A stretch of 64,000 nt of DNA, from assembly GCA_029216955.1 (NCBI GenBank), contig JANAVB010029819.1:34976861-35040860 (forward strand), written 5' to 3'. The stretch comes from Iris pallida. Its lineage: Eukaryota > Streptophyta > Magnoliopsida > Asparagales > Iridaceae. The position numbers and the translations under genes were made by a program. Below are positions 46,450-58,199 of the stretch, one piece after another. The notes under the pieces were generated by a model. The model did no database searches and was not told the origin of the DNA. It was given only the letters and a program-made list of their open reading frames with translations. The stretch's first letter is position 1; every line of letters starts with the position of its first letter.

Positions 46450-49290
46450 TGTCACGACCCGGTCCCCAAATACTTGGGTCGAATCAGATCATGCCCAGCC
46501 TGCACCGTTGATGAGACGACGGCAGTAAGCTGTAATCCATATGCAGGTAATCAACAACATTTGAGTCTAAAATTTTCCACAACATTTATTTAAACGATAA
46601 TTCAAAATTTGTTCTGTTACAAAGTTTCATAACTTAAAAATAACAAAGAAACTAATAAACTCAAAACTAAAGTAGCATCTATGGAGATGCTACAACATCA
46701 TCATCAGCTGGAAGTACCGCCGGGTACAAATCGGGATCATAGTAGCTATTGATCAGCATCTCCAGGTCCTCAGTAATACCTAAAATGTTGTCTCCAGTCA
46801 GGAGGGAGCAAAGTACATTTTATGCAAATTTTAACAATTAAAATGATAATTAATATCATGCACTTTTAAACAGTTTTTAAAGATGAAACAGTTTTGAAAT
46901 ACAGTACAGTGATATGAATAGGTAATGAATATGACCGGATTGGGTTACAGTAGTATCCTAGCGATACGGTATGGCTTGTCCCCATGTGAAGAGGGGAAAG
47001 CTAATACAGTCAGTTATCCTAATTTTGGATTTGGTCATATCCACTACTCTACTCCCCCAGTCCCCAACAATACAGTCAATACTCCCGAAAGAGTACGTGT
47101 TTGAACAGTGATTTAAAATTGCAATGAAATGATTGCTAAAATAATCGTAAATCCACATAAATGTACTTGCCTTAAATTCCAATTGGACGAGATTTGTACT
47201 TCGGGATTCGAAAGGTCACGCTCTTCCTTGAAATCCTACATTCCGGGAATTTGTCTCAGAATCACAATACTAAAATGATCTAATTACAATCTCTATTTGT
47301 ACCCTAATCATTTTTAGTTATTTAATTAGCTAACACAACAACACAACGTTTACTAGTGCGTTGAATTTAAGAAATTCAATTTATATTCAATTGTCAGGAA
47401 AAACTTGTATTTATCAAATTATTTATAAAACTTGATTTTTTTTTATCCTTTTATTGGAAAAACTTTGACACTTTACAATTATATATAAAAATATATTTCT
47501 TTTCCTTAAGGATGAGAAAATCATGAATTATTAATAATTATTAATATTATTTTGATTGTTCCTACGCATTCCACAATCCCAGAAAATAAAATAAAAAGCT
47601 ACATTACCATATTACAGACCACAAAATAGGAACTGAGCTTATGCCCTTACAAACTTTATTACATAAATTAAAATAAGAGAAAATTTGGGTTAGTTTCAAA
47701 ATTACCTACAATTAACATTAATAAAACTACTAATTTTCTAAAATAAATTTAAAAGAAATATGAGTCTCAGACTCTGGTCCAGTTGTCATGTTTCAGCTAC
47801 TCTGCCTCAACGTCCGGACAAACCGGTGCGTTTGCATTTCACTGGGGCCCATTGACCAATAAGGTCGTCGCCCAAAAATAAAATAATATTATCCGAAAAT
47901 CATTTTTATAATTTTCTAAAAATTTCGGCAGCACTCCCTCTGTTTTTGGTCAACCCAAAAACTGGAAAACGCTCCGTTTTCCTGCAAAATAATTCCCAAA
48001 ACCCGAAATATATATATATATATCCATAGAATATATTTTTCCAAAGCCAACACAACATTTTTGATATAAATACGGAATTCCCAAAAACTCGAAACCATTT
48101 CGAATCAAAATTTTCCAAGAGAAACATCTCCAGCATTGTCATATAACCAAAAATTCCAACAGAACTCAAAAGAGCCCAATATGAACCAACAAAACCAAAT
48201 CAGGAATTTAATTTTAATCTCCAAAAATGTTTCCGAAAATTATTGGAAACCCAAAGATTTCACAGAATATTGTTCTGTCCAAATTATTTCTCAGAAACAA
48301 ACCAGCAACCAAAATAATTTTCCCGAAGAACTCGGAAAAGCCGAGATAGTAACGTAGTCATTACGTTACCGAAACCAAATTCCAGAAGGAATCTGTAAGA
48401 CCAGTGTTTCATCATAGACTACGGAATTTAAAATACAGGATTAGAGGTTACCCAATCGACAACGTGAACCGAAAATAGAACTCGGAACGGGAACAGGCAC
48501 GGGTCGAAGGGAAGCTTCGAGATCAGGCGACGGAACACACACGGAACGAACGGGGGTCGGCGCCGGCTGTCAGCACCCAAACGAACGGCGGAGGGGCCGC
48601 GCGGCTGGCCGGGGGTGTCACGAAAAGGTCCGGCCGGGGAGGAGCTCGGTGGTGGTGAAACGCCTGAGCTCAGACTAGGACACAAAATTTAGGGAAAGCT
48701 TTAGAGATGGTGATGGGTGGAGTGAGGAGAGGGCTTAAATAGGAGTAGAAATTGGGGAGTTACCGGAGTAGGGGAGGTGGACAGCCACCATGGCCATCAA
48801 AGCACCGACGGTGGGGAGCCCGACAATCGAACGTTGTGTTCGGAGGAGAACCGAAAAGACCATCGGTTAGAACAGAGAGTTAATACTCTCTTTCTCTCCC
48901 CAACACAAAAGCTTACAACTTAATCTATAACTGAAATGGGTTTATATATATATAGTAAAAGGATTTAATATGGCTAAAATTTTTTAATTGGTTATAAAAG
49001 AATTTCGGCCTAATATCAATAAATATGGTATTTGAAAATATAATTAATATTTCATAATTCTAATATTTTATTTTAAAAAATATTTTGAGTCCAAAATTGG
49101 ATTCGGTCTGGGTTGACATACAAAAGTCCTAGTTAAATTATTTTAAAAGAATAATTTTACACTAAAATAAAATAATATCAATATTAACTAATTATCCTTA
49201 ATCAACATTTAACATTATTCTTGTAAAATTTTATTTAACAACTAAAGATTAAAGAAAATATTATGCAAACTAAAAACTATGGATTTCACA
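46450..49290 (-). repeat. 3' LTR of element C
   Basis: Runs from TGTCACGACCCGGTCCCC to ...TGGATTTCACA. A hairpin-forming CCCAAATACTTGGG lies just inside the left edge. A TATA-like CTATTTAAG (minus strand, 48734-48742) is a plausible promoter next to a GC-rich block (48430-48660). Confidence 0.93.
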
Positions 49291-49305
49291 ACCTTCCCTC
49301 CTTAG
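49291..49305 (-). other. polypurine tract of element C
   Basis: Minus strand CTAAGGAGGGAAGGT abuts the 3' LTR and follows TTTCGAGGACAAAATTTT. Confidence 0.75.
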
Positions 49306-49349
49306 AAAATTTTGTCCTCGAAATTTAAGGAGTAGGGTTAGGAATTACC

Positions 49350-50464
49350 TCAGGTCTCAAATAAATACTGGTACTTCTCCCGCATCTCATATTCTCGCTC
49401 CCAGGTAGACTCGCCTGGGGAATCATGCCTCCACATAACTCTGACTATGGGAGTTACTGAAGTCCTGGTCCTCTTCTCACCTCTGTCCAAAATCGCCACT
49501 GGCTTCTCCGGTATTGTCAGACTGGGTCCAATCTCCAGCTCTGAGTGGTCTAAAATGTGATTCTCATCAGGGACGTAGCCTCTGAGCTGTGAGACGTGGA
49601 AGACGTTGTGCACGCCCTCTAGATTAGCTGGTAGAGCTAACCTATACGCCACTTCTCCAATCCGGCTCAGAACTTCAAATGGTCCAATGTATCTGGGACT
49701 CAATTTTCCAGCTCTGCCAAATCTGATTGTACCTCTGGTAGGAGAAATCTTCACAAAGACTTTGTCTCCTTCTTCAAACTCCAGTGGTCGACGACCGCTG
49801 TCTGCCCAGTGCTTCTGTCTGTCTTGGGCGATCCTGAGCTTGTCTCTGATAATCTTCACCTTCTCTGCTGCGTCAGTCACCATCTCTGGACCCAGCAGTA
49901 CTCTTTCACCAACGTCGTCCCATGCCAATGGTGTACGGCAACAACGTCCATAAAGAGCTTCGAATGGGGTCATACCAATACTGGCTTGGTAGCTGTTATT
50001 GTAAGAAAACTCTACCAAGTGCAGATGGTCTTCCCACGATCCTCCAAACTCCAAGACACAAGCTCGCAACATATCTTCAAGTGTCTGAATTGTCCTCCAT
50101 CTGTCTGGGGATGATAAGCTGTGCTGAACTTCAACTGAGTCCCCAAGCTGTCATGCAAACTCTTCCAAAAATGTGAGGTAAAACGAGTGTCTCGGTCAGA
50201 AACAATGCTTACCGGTACTCCATGAATCCGGTAGATGTGCCGCATGTATAAAGCCGCCAACTTCTCGGTGGATAAACCAACCTTGAAGGGGATAAAGTGA
50301 GCTGACTTGGTTAGTCGGTCCACTATTACCCAGATGGCATCCTTCCCTCCTTGGGAACGAGGCAGTCCTGACACGAAATCCATCGTGATGTGCTCCTACT
50401 TCCACTCCGGAATGTCCAGCGGTTGTAGAAGTCCTGCGGGTCTCTGTCTACTGGCCTTCACTTG
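49350..50464 (-). pseudogene. element C integrase core, C-terminus and chromodomain-like tail
   Basis: Continues after the TAG at 50465-50467. It has a further TAG at 50396-50398, where A has a Trp codon, then the core domain with MDFVSGLPRS and SDRDTRFTSHF (two catalytic Asp). A 10-base deletion near 50095 follows HPQTDG and removes the GQSERT region that carries the catalytic Glu, shifting the frame. The frame is recovered from 50072 to 49350 with GPFEVLSRIGEVAYRL, VHNVFHVSQLRGY and a chromodomain-like tail containing STWERE. The enzyme would be inactive. Confidence 0.88.
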
Positions 50465-53400
50465 CTAACAGATCAAACATCTCGCCACGAATTTGGACAC
50501 ATCTTTCTTCATTCCATACCACCAAACAATAGTGCGCATATCCCGATACATCTTATTAGCTCCAGGATGTATAGAATACTGCGACTGGTGCGCTTCCTTC
50601 ATCAGCTCGTTCTTCAGTTCGCCAGATGGTACACAAAGTCTCGTACCATTCTTCAAAGCTCCATCGCTGGCGATTGAGAAACCCTCAAGTGTTCCTGCCA
50701 ACACTTGGTCTCTCAGTTTGTAAAGTGCCTCGTCTTGAAACTGAGTCTCCTTGATCTTGTCCATCAGGTACGAGCTCACTTGCAACTTCATTAACACAGA
50801 ATCAGCATCCAGTTCCCTCCGTCCAGGCAGTACAATCTCCAGTTTAAGCTTCTCGATGTCCTCCAGCAGGTGCCTCTCCTTGGTTAAGAACATCGCCACT
50901 GGGTATCGACTAAGTGCATCAGCGACCACATTAGCCTTACCCGGGTGGTATTGCAGGTCGATGTCGAAGTCCTTCATTAACTCCAGCCATCGCCTTTGCC
51001 TCATGTTCAACTCTTTCTGAGTGAAAACATACTTCAGACTTTTGTGGTCCGTGTATATTTCCATCCTCTCTCCATAGAGATAATGCTTCCAAAGCTTCAA
51101 CGCAAAGATGACTGCAGCAAGCTCCAGATCATGAGTGGGATAGTTCTTCTCATGAGTCCGTAATTGCCTAGATGCATAAGCAATCACTTTTCCATGTTGT
51201 TGAAGAACACATCCTAGTCCTTTTCCAGAGGCATCACTGTAGATTGTGAAACCACCGGATCCTGCGGGTAGCATAAGGATTGGTACAGTAGTGAGCCTCT
51301 TTTTCAACTCCTCGAACGCTGCTTGGCAGTCCTCCGTCCAGATGAACTCTTCATTCTTCCGAGTCAGCTTTGTCATTGGTTCAGCAATTCTAGCAAAATC
51401 CTTCACAAACTTCCGATAGTAGCCCGCCAAGCCCAAGAAACTTCTGATGTCAGCAACTGAGCTTGGGGTAGGCCACTTCTCCACAGCAGCTATCTTTTTA
51501 GGATCCACCGAAATTCCTTCTCCTGTGACAACATGGCCAAGAAAATCCACTTTGTCTAGAAAGAATTCACACTTGGAAAGCTTACCGTACAGCTTCTCCT
51601 TCCTCAAAGTTTCCAGAACTTTCCTGAGGTGCTCTTCGTGCTCCTCCTTCGTCTTTGAATAGATCAGTATGTCATCAATGAAGACGACGACAAACTGGTC
51701 TAAGTATTCATGGAAAACCTTGTTCATAAGGTTCATGAACACAGCAGGAGCATTCGTTAGACCAAACGGCATGACCAAGAATTCAAACTGCCCATACTTG
51801 GTGTTGAATGCCGTCTTGGGAATGTCTTCCTTCCTGACCTTGATCTGATGATAGCCAGACCTGAGATCAATCTTGGAAAACACCTTGGCTCCACTCAATT
51901 GATCAAATAAGTTATCGATCCGGGGCAGAGGGTACTTGTTCTTGATTGTGACATTGTTCAGCGCCCGGTAGTCGATGCACATCCTCACCGTTCCATCCTT
52001 CTTGGGCACAAACAAAATAGGTGCTCCCCAGGGTGAAGCTCCGTCTCGAATGAATCCTAGAGACTTCAGTTCGTTGATCTGCTCCTTCATCTCTTTGGCC
52101 TCCTTCGGGTTGACTCTATAACCTCCCTTAGAGATCGGGGGAGAGCCAGGGACTAAATCAATAGTGAATTCTATATCCCGATCTGGGGGTAGCCCAGGAA
52201 GACTATCAGGGAAAACATCCATGAATTCTGCTATGATAGGATGGAGAGGTCCAGGTTCTTCAGTAATAGAGTAGACAATACTCTCCATAACCTCCGGAGC
52301 TCTAGAGACTTCAAACTCTGGCCCTCCAGGTGGGCTGAAGATTACACATCCTCTGTGACAATCTATCAGCGCATGCTGCTTGCTCAACCAGTCCATTCCA
52401 AGAACTATGTCATAGTTGGGCAAAGGCATCACCAGTAAAGGTGCTACAAACTTATGGCCAGATATTGTAATAGGGCAATTACAGGTCTCCGTAATGGGTA
52501 AGGGTCCTCCTCCAGTCATAACCCTACAAATCCTCTTGCTAAGGCCCGTAACTATGTGGTGTGCAGAGATAAACTTTGTTGCTATGAAACTGTGTGTTGC
52601 ACCAGAGTCGAATAAAACTAATGCAAGATAAGAATGTACATAGATGTAACCTGATATGACATCCGTATTAGGTTCCTGCTCCGGCTCTGGTTCCTCTGCA
52701 GTTAGGGCAAAAACTCGCCCCGTCTTCTGTTGATGCTGCCCAAATTGTTGCTGCTGAGTGGGCAGAGGTCCCTTCTGCTGATTTCCTCCAGCCTTGTGAA
52801 CTGACGAGGGACAGTCCTTCACTTGATGGGTGGAAGACCCACAGACTAGGCAGTGCCTTAGCCTCTTCCTGCAGATGTTTGCTAGATGTCCCGGCCTCTT
52901 GCAATAATCGCAGATAGGAATCTGCCTCTGAGGTGCTCTATCATTGTTCCTTGCCTGCTGGTGCTGAGGACGGTTGTTGTTATTGTTGCTGTTGTTGGGC
53001 TTCTTCTGATTACCCTGGAAGTTGCTAGTTCCAGGATAATCTCTCTTTGAACGGGCAGGTTGGCTCTTCTCTATGTCTTGGGCTCTTTCCAGAATCTTCT
53101 CATAAGTCTTAGCTCCGCCAGAGATCACATAAGTGCGAATCTCCTCTCGAAGTCCATACTTGAATCGTTCAGCACGATCAGCAGGATCAGCTACCATGTT
53201 CTTGGCAAATCGGCTGAGCTGGCCGAATTCTGCCGCATACTCTCCCACAGTCATGTTGCCCTGCTTCAAGTTCTGGAATTGTCGCTCCATCTCCCGCAAC
53301 TCTGAAGTTGGGAAGAATTTTCTCTGGAACAACCTCTTGAAGGTGTCCCAATCAACCTGCCTATCCTGGAGTCGGGGTTCATTCCGATACCAGGTGCTAG

Positions 53401-53569
53401 CTACATTCTGCAGTTGGAGTCCCACTGCTTCGGCCTTGAGGTCTTCTGGAAGTCGAGCGACGCTCAGGAGATGCTCCATATTGTCGAGCCATTCGTCAGC
53501 ATAGACGATTCCCTCGGTTCCCTTGAAGGGTCGAGGGTTCTGCTTCTTAAAGCTCTCAATATCGCCCAC
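50465..53569 (-). CDS. element C gag-pol main frame
   Basis: An open frame of 1034 codons. Residues 1-170 are gag ([43 protein letters not shown]). CCHC knuckles [14 protein letters not shown] and [14 protein letters not shown] lie at about 220-253. Protease DSGAT is at 321, RT FIDD at 630-633, then RNase H ([18 protein letters not shown]) and the integrase HHCC finger, ending at CLIC followed by TAG where A and B have Gln. The first in-frame codon (GTG at 53569) is not a natural start; the upstream exon at 53641-54018 supplies the N-terminus across a 71-nt intron-like gap. It is the longest undamaged polyprotein in the window. Confidence 0.9.
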   Translation of the reverse strand: MGDIESFKKQNPRPFKGTEGIVYADEWLDNMEHLLSVARLPEDLKAEAVGLQLQNVASTWYRNEPRLQDRQVDWDTFKRLFQRKFFPTSELREMERQFQNLKQGNMTVGEYAAEFGQLSRFAKNMVADPADRAERFKYGLREEIRTYVISGGAKTYEKILERAQDIEKSQPARSKRDYPGTSNFQGNQKKPNNSNNNNNRPQHQQARNNDRAPQRQIPICDYCKRPGHLANICRKRLRHCLVCGSSTHQVKDCPSSVHKAGGNQQKGPLPTQQQQFGQHQQKTGRVFALTAEEPEPEQEPNTDVISGYIYVHSYLALVLFDSGATHSFIATKFISAHHIVTGLSKRICRVMTGGGPLPITETCNCPITISGHKFVAPLLVMPLPNYDIVLGMDWLSKQHALIDCHRGCVIFSPPGGPEFEVSRAPEVMESIVYSITEEPGPLHPIIAEFMDVFPDSLPGLPPDRDIEFTIDLVPGSPPISKGGYRVNPKEAKEMKEQINELKSLGFIRDGASPWGAPILFVPKKDGTVRMCIDYRALNNVTIKNKYPLPRIDNLFDQLSGAKVFSKIDLRSGYHQIKVRKEDIPKTAFNTKYGQFEFLVMPFGLTNAPAVFMNLMNKVFHEYLDQFVVVFIDDILIYSKTKEEHEEHLRKVLETLRKEKLYGKLSKCEFFLDKVDFLGHVVTGEGISVDPKKIAAVEKWPTPSSVADIRSFLGLAGYYRKFVKDFARIAEPMTKLTRKNEEFIWTEDCQAAFEELKKRLTTVPILMLPAGSGGFTIYSDASGKGLGCVLQQHGKVIAYASRQLRTHEKNYPTHDLELAAVIFALKLWKHYLYGERMEIYTDHKSLKYVFTQKELNMRQRRWLELMKDFDIDLQYHPGKANVVADALSRYPVAMFLTKERHLLEDIEKLKLEIVLPGRRELDADSVLMKLQVSSYLMDKIKETQFQDEALYKLRDQVLAGTLEGFSIASDGALKNGTRLCVPSGELKNELMKEAHQSQYSIHPGANKMYRDMRTIVWWYGMKKDVSKFVARCLIC

Positions 53570-53640
53570 CTTGGCAATATGATTTCCATTAATTAAATGG
53601 CCCTATTATTACATAAATTAATCCTTAAATTTATGTTTAC
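53570..53640 (-). other. putative 71-nt phase-0 intron in element C gag
   Basis: Starts GTAAACATAA and ends ATTGCCAAG, strongly AT-rich, with several stops. Coding on both sides is in phase 0 (PAK then VGD), and its removal restores one gag frame collinear with A and B. GCCAAGGT occurs at both edges, so the segment looks like an insertion with an 8-bp duplication whose AAG|GT supplies both splice sites. Confidence 0.6.
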
Positions 53641-54018
53641 CTTGGCAGGCCTTGGTTCCTGTTGAGCTGCTTCTCCTCTTTCCAGTGCAGCTATTGCCAC
53701 GTTATGGGCATTCTCTATGCCTTCTCTCATAATGGCCGTCTGCTTGCGATGAGCTTCAGCTTGAGTTCTCTGGGCTTCTAGCACTCCTCTTAGCAGACCT
53801 ATGAGGTCAGTGGGGTCCACAGGCACCGGTGGGGCAGCTGGAGTGGGCGTAACCACAGGGGGTTGTATCTCTGTCCGAGAAGATGATGGATCCGTCGTTG
53901 TATTATGAGGACGGTCGGCCAACTGCCGAGGTGTAGGATCCGGACTTGATTGGGGAGGTAGGGTATGGTCAGGTGTTGACATCCCATCGCCAGCAGGGTT
54001 GGTATTGTCAGTGGCCAT
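53641..54018 (-). CDS. element C gag N-terminal segment
   Basis: Begins ATG at 54018 (MATDNTNPAGDGMSTPDH). It is proline-rich, followed by a helical region (DLIGLLRGVLEAQRTQAEAHRKQ) like the N-terminus of gag in B. It is open to PAK at 53641 and would read into stops in the AT-rich gap if unspliced. With the downstream frame it makes a full gag. Confidence 0.8.
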
Positions 54019-54166
54019 TCTCTGGAAGGTTTAGGATACAAACATAAGCAAGGTAGCCTATCTATAATTAAAATATTTAATTTTAATATATTTCGGTCCT
54101 AGGTTGTGGCAATTTAATGTTCTAATGTTCTAAATGTTTCCTAGGTTTTTCTAAGTTGTTGATATA

Positions 54167-54186
54167 GAGACCTGCATGGGCCACCA
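54167..54186 (-). other. primer-binding site of element C, tRNA-Ile type
   Basis: Plus strand GAGACCTGCATGGGCCACCA, 20 bases matching the end of tRNA-Ile with CCA, nine bases from the 5' LTR. It is the longest of the three matches. Confidence 0.82.
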
Positions 54187-54195
54187 CTAAAAACA

Positions 54196-57032
54196 TGTCA
54201 CGACCCGGTCCCCAAATACTTGGGTCGAATCGGATCATGCCCAGCCTGCACCGTTGATGAGACGGCGGCAGTAAGCTGTAATCCATATGCAGGTAATCAA
54301 CAACATTTGAGTCTAAAATTTTCCACAATATTTATTTAAACGATAATTCAAAATTTGTTCTGTTACAAAGTTTCATAACTTAAAAATAACAAAGAAACTA
54401 ATAAACTCAAAACTAAAGTAGCATCTATGGAGACGCTACAACATCATCATCAGCTGGAAGTACCGCCGGGTACAAATCGGGATCATAGTAGCTATTGATC
54501 AGCATCTCCAGGTCCTCAGTAATACCTAAAATGTTGTCTCCAGTCTGGAGGGAGCAAAGTACATTTTATGCAAATTTTAACAATTAAAATGACAATTAAT
54601 ATCATGCACTTTTAAACAGTTTTTAAAGATGAAACAGTTTTGAAATACAGTACAATGATATGAATAGGTAATGAATATGACCGGATTGGGTTATAGTAGT
54701 ATCCTAGCGATACGGTATAGCTTGTCCCCGTGTGAAGAGGGGAAAGCTAATACAGTCAGTTATCCTAATTTTGGATTTGGTCATATCCACTACTCTACTC
54801 CCCCAGTCCCCAACAGTACAGTCAATACTCCCGAAAGAGTCCGTGTTTGAACAGTGATTTAAAATTGCAATGAAATGATTGCTAAAATAATCGTAAATCC
54901 ACATAAATGTACTTGCCTTAAATTCCAATTGGACGAGATTTGTACTTCGGGATTCGAAAGGTCACGCTCTTCCTTGAAATCCTACATTCCGGGAATTTGT
55001 CTCAGAATCACAATACTAAAATGATCTAATTACAATCTCTATTTGTACCCTAATCATTTTTAGTTATTTAATTAGCTAACACAACAACACAACGTTTACT
55101 AGTGCGTTGAATTTAAGAAATTCAATTTATATTCAATTTTCAGGAAAAACTTGTATTTATCAAATTATTTATAAAACTTGATTTTTTTTATCCTTTTATT
55201 GGAAAAACTTTGACACTTTACAATTATATATAAAAATATATTTCTTTTCCTTAAGGATGAGAAAATCATGAATTATTAATAATTATTAATATTATTTTGA
55301 TTGTTCCTACGCATTCCACAATCCCAGAAAATAAAATAAAAAGCTACATTACCATATTACAGACCACAAAATAGGAACTGAGCTTATGCCCTTACAAACT
55401 TTATTACATAAATTGAAATAAGAGAAAATTTGGATTAGTTTCAAAATTACCTACAATTAACATTAATAAAACTACTAATTTTCTAAAATAAATTTAAAAG
55501 AAATATGAGTCTCATACTCTGGTCCAGTTGTCATGTTTCAGCTACTCTGCCTCAACGTCCGGACAAACCGGTGCGTTTGCATTTCACTGGGGCCCATTGA
55601 CCAATAAGGTCGTCGCCCAAAAATAAAATAATATTATCCGAAAATCATTTTTATAATTTTCTAAAAATTTCGGCAGCACTCCCTCTGTTTTTGGTCAACC
55701 CAAAAACTGGGAAACGCTCCGTTTTCCTGCAAAATAATTCCCAAAACCCGAAATATATATATATATCCATAGAATATATTTTTCCAAAGCCAACATAACA
55801 TTTCTGATATAAATACGAAATTCCCAAAACTCGAAACCATTTCGAATCAAAATTTTCCAAGAGAAACATCTCCAGCATTGTCATATAACCAAAAATTCCA
55901 ACAGAACTCAAAAGAGCCCAATATGAACCAACAAAACCAAATCAGGAATTTAATTTTAATCTCCAAAAATGTTTCCGAAAATTATTGGAAACCCGAAGAT
56001 TTCACAGAATATTGTTCTGTCCAAATTATTTCTCAGAAACAAACCAGCAACCAAAATAATTTTCCCGAAGAACTCGGAAAAGCCGAGATAGTAACGTAGT
56101 CATTACGTTACCGAAACCAAATTCCAGAAGGAATCTGTAAGACCAGTGTTTCATCATAGACTACGGAATTTAAAATACAGGATTAGAGGTTACCCAATCG
56201 ACAAAGTGAACCGAAAATAGAACTCGGAACGGGAACAGGCACGGGTCGAAGGGAAGCTTCGAGATCGGGCGACGGAACACACACGGAACGAACGGGGGTC
56301 GGCGCCGGCTGTCAGCACCCAAACGGACGGCGGAGGGGCCGCGCGGCTGGCCGGGGGTGTCACGAAAAGGTCCGGCCGGGGAGGAGCTCGGTGGTGGTGA
56401 AACGCCTGAGCTCAGACTAGGACACAAAATTTAGGGAAAGCTTTAGAGATGGTGATGGGTGGAGTGAGGAGAGGGCTTAAATAGGAGTAGAAATTGGGGA
56501 ATTACCGGAGTAGGGGAGGTGGACAGCCACCATGGCCATCAAAGCACCGACGGTGGGGAGCCCGACAATCGAATGTTGTGTTCGGAGGAGAACCGAAAAG
56601 ACCATCGGTTAGAACAGAGAGTTAATACTCTCTTTCTCTCCCCAACACAAAAGCTTACAACTTAATCTATAACTGAAATGGGTTTATATATATATAGTAA
56701 AAGGATTTAATATGGCTAAAATTTTTTAATTGGTTATAAAAGAATTTCGGCCTAATATCAATAAATATGGTATTTGAAAATATAATTAATATTTCATAAT
56801 TCTAATATTTTATTTTAAAAAATATTTTGAGTCCAAAATTGGATTCGGTCTGGGTTGACATACAAAAGTCCTAGTTAAATTATTTTAAAAGAATAATTTT
56901 ACACTAAAATAAAATAATATCAATATTAACTAATTATCCTTAATCAACATTTAACATTATTCTTGTAAAATTTTATTTAACAACTAAAGATTAAAGAAAA
57001 TATTATGCAAACTAAAAACTATGGGTTTCACA
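54196..57032 (-). repeat. 5' LTR of element C
   Basis: 2837 bp, nearly identical to 46450-49290, ending ...TGGGTTTCACA before the ATGCA duplication. Differences include a few transversions and small indels in A/T runs. Confidence 0.93.
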
Positions 57033-57263
57033 ATGCAAGTGGTCTCTCATTTGTGCAAGATGTACTTGCCTAAATATTGCTTTGAGGAAGAAAATGAAAA
57101 TAGTGAATGAGGAGAGAGAGTGTGGAAGAGATTATATATAGGGGTTGGGTTGACTCAAGAAAACCCTAATCTTAAGCATGCTCTTAAGCATATGACTAAT
57201 GACATATTAAATGTTACATGATACAACTAATTAAATTAATTTAATAGAAATCCTAACCACAAC

Positions 57264-57460
57264 ACGGTCCAGAAATTTTATCATCGAAGCAGTGAGCCAC
57301 GCCTACAACCAGACAAGGACAAGGGATGACACACTAATCCGCGACGAGATATTGTTCCATGCCATGGCCAGTTATAAATATATGATACATGCAATCAAGA
57401 TATAGGTGCCAGATACCATATACAGGAAAAAACAAAATTTTTTACGTATTCCGGAAACGG
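57264..57460 (-). repeat. displaced LTR D-like internal segment
   Basis: ATCATCGAAGCAGTGAGCC and CCTACAACCAGACAAGGACAAGGG align with LTR D near 44390-44450, not with what should follow the LTR end. The junction at about 57263 therefore joins two non-adjacent LTR parts by deletion or recombination. Confidence 0.45.
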
Positions 57461-57614
57461 AGAGTAGGGGTGAGCATTATTCGATTTTGGACCGAAAATC
57501 GAACCGAACCGAAACCGAAACCGAATAAGAAAATTTAGTATTTTCAAAAATCGAATCCCAAAACTGAATCCCAAAATCGAAACCGATAATGGACGCTGGG
57601 CTAATGGTAATGGA

Positions 57615-57776
57615 CGTATCAAGGGCCAGCACTGCAGTGAGGCCATTAGCCCAGCGTCCATTACCGATGCAGACTCAGAGTAGGGGTGAGCATTAATAGT
57701 TTTCGGTACATCTGAGCCTGCACCGGTAATGGACGCTGGGCTAATGGCCTCACTGCTAGTGCTGGCCCTTGATACG
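57615..57776. repeat. inverted repeat, 51-bp arms
   Basis: Arms 57615-57665 and 57725-57776 (both containing TAATGGACGCTGGGC or its inverse) are complementary with about one difference, around a 59-base spacer. A third partial copy lies at 57586-57608. TAGGGGTGAGCATTA occurs at 57464 and again near 57679; such TAGGGGTG ends with CCGAACCGAA runs resemble non-autonomous hAT elements. Confidence 0.8.
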
Positions 57777-57779
57777 GTG

Positions 57780-58150
57780 CTACCTCTGGAGCTGGCAATG
57801 CCAAAAACTATTAAGCTGGCCCTCCTGGCCTCTGTATCTGTGGGCAAGTAGCTATACAGTGGTCTGAACCTCCATACCTCAAGCACTGTCCATTCACTGA
57901 CCGACATACTTCCCGAGTGTGCCCTCCCTTACGACAATAAGTACAGCCCACTGGTGCCTCCTGACGTTGTTGGTGCCTCGGTTGCTACAATCGAACTGGT
58001 GCAGTCATAACTGTCGTGACTGGTGATGTATTACGAATACGAACGCCAGGCACCGGTACTGACATTCGGGATACTGCTCCTTGTAGTGCCCCGTCCCGCT
58101 CAGTCAATCGGAGGAATCAAACTGCTGATGGCATTCGAACTTAGCCCTGC
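57780..58150 (-). pseudogene. Ty3/gypsy gag zinc-knuckle remnant
   Basis: On the minus strand CTYCRKGGHTREVC is a full C-x2-C-x4-H-x4-C knuckle. It is followed at the normal spacing by CLRYGGSDHCIATC, where the second Cys is Tyr. The pair matches the double knuckle of A, B and C. Surrounding frames are broken. No RT or integrase is attached. Confidence 0.6.
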
Positions 58151-58199
58151 AACGGCTGCTTGAAGACCAGCTCGGTCAAGGCGACCCCTCGCTCAGGTG

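Larger units (their letters stand above)
46450..57032 (-). mobile_element. Ty3/gypsy chromovirus element C (10.6 kb)
   Basis: LTRs of 2841 bp (46450-49290) and 2837 bp (54196-57032) flank minus-strand gag-pol, with a perfect ATGCA duplication at 46445-46449 and 57033-57037. The LTRs differ at roughly 25-30 positions by eye, mostly transitions, so it is recent but probably somewhat older than A. It carries the tRNA-Ile PBS, PPT and an intron-like insertion in gag. Two stops and a 10-base deletion inactivate integrase. Confidence 0.95.
43758..57263 (-). mobile_element. LTR D, an A-related gypsy LTR interrupted by element C
   Basis: Starts TGTTACGTCCCAGTATCGG. Its body aligns in order with the LTR of element A (TCTCCTATGGTC-, AATAAGGCGTCCC-, CTAAACAGGT- and TTCTCTACAACAT-like blocks) and continues after element C at 57038 with the ACTTGCCTA and GAGAGAG blocks. 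It is much more diverged than the two A copies are from each other. The right end near 57263 (...CCTAACCACAACA) is not matched by a target duplication of the left flank. Where A has its ATGCGGC cluster, D has a different repeat (45615-45970). Confidence 0.7.

Noticed and set aside
48428..48685. Proline-rich 85-codon frame in LTR C, present in both LTRs (56170-56427)
   Set aside because: It is conserved because the LTRs are recent copies. It lies in the GC-rich U3/leader region and no family is recognisable; a small LTR peptide cannot be excluded but has no support.
54160..54195. tRNA-Ile-like sequence as a tRNA gene fragment
   Set aside because: Only the last 20 bases plus CCA are present, at a fixed nine-base distance from three LTRs, which is the signature of a primer-binding site.
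57395..57907. 170-codon minus-strand frame over the inverted repeat
   Set aside because: The gag zinc knuckles are in a different frame, and this frame is open partly because of inverted and CCGAAA-rich repeats.
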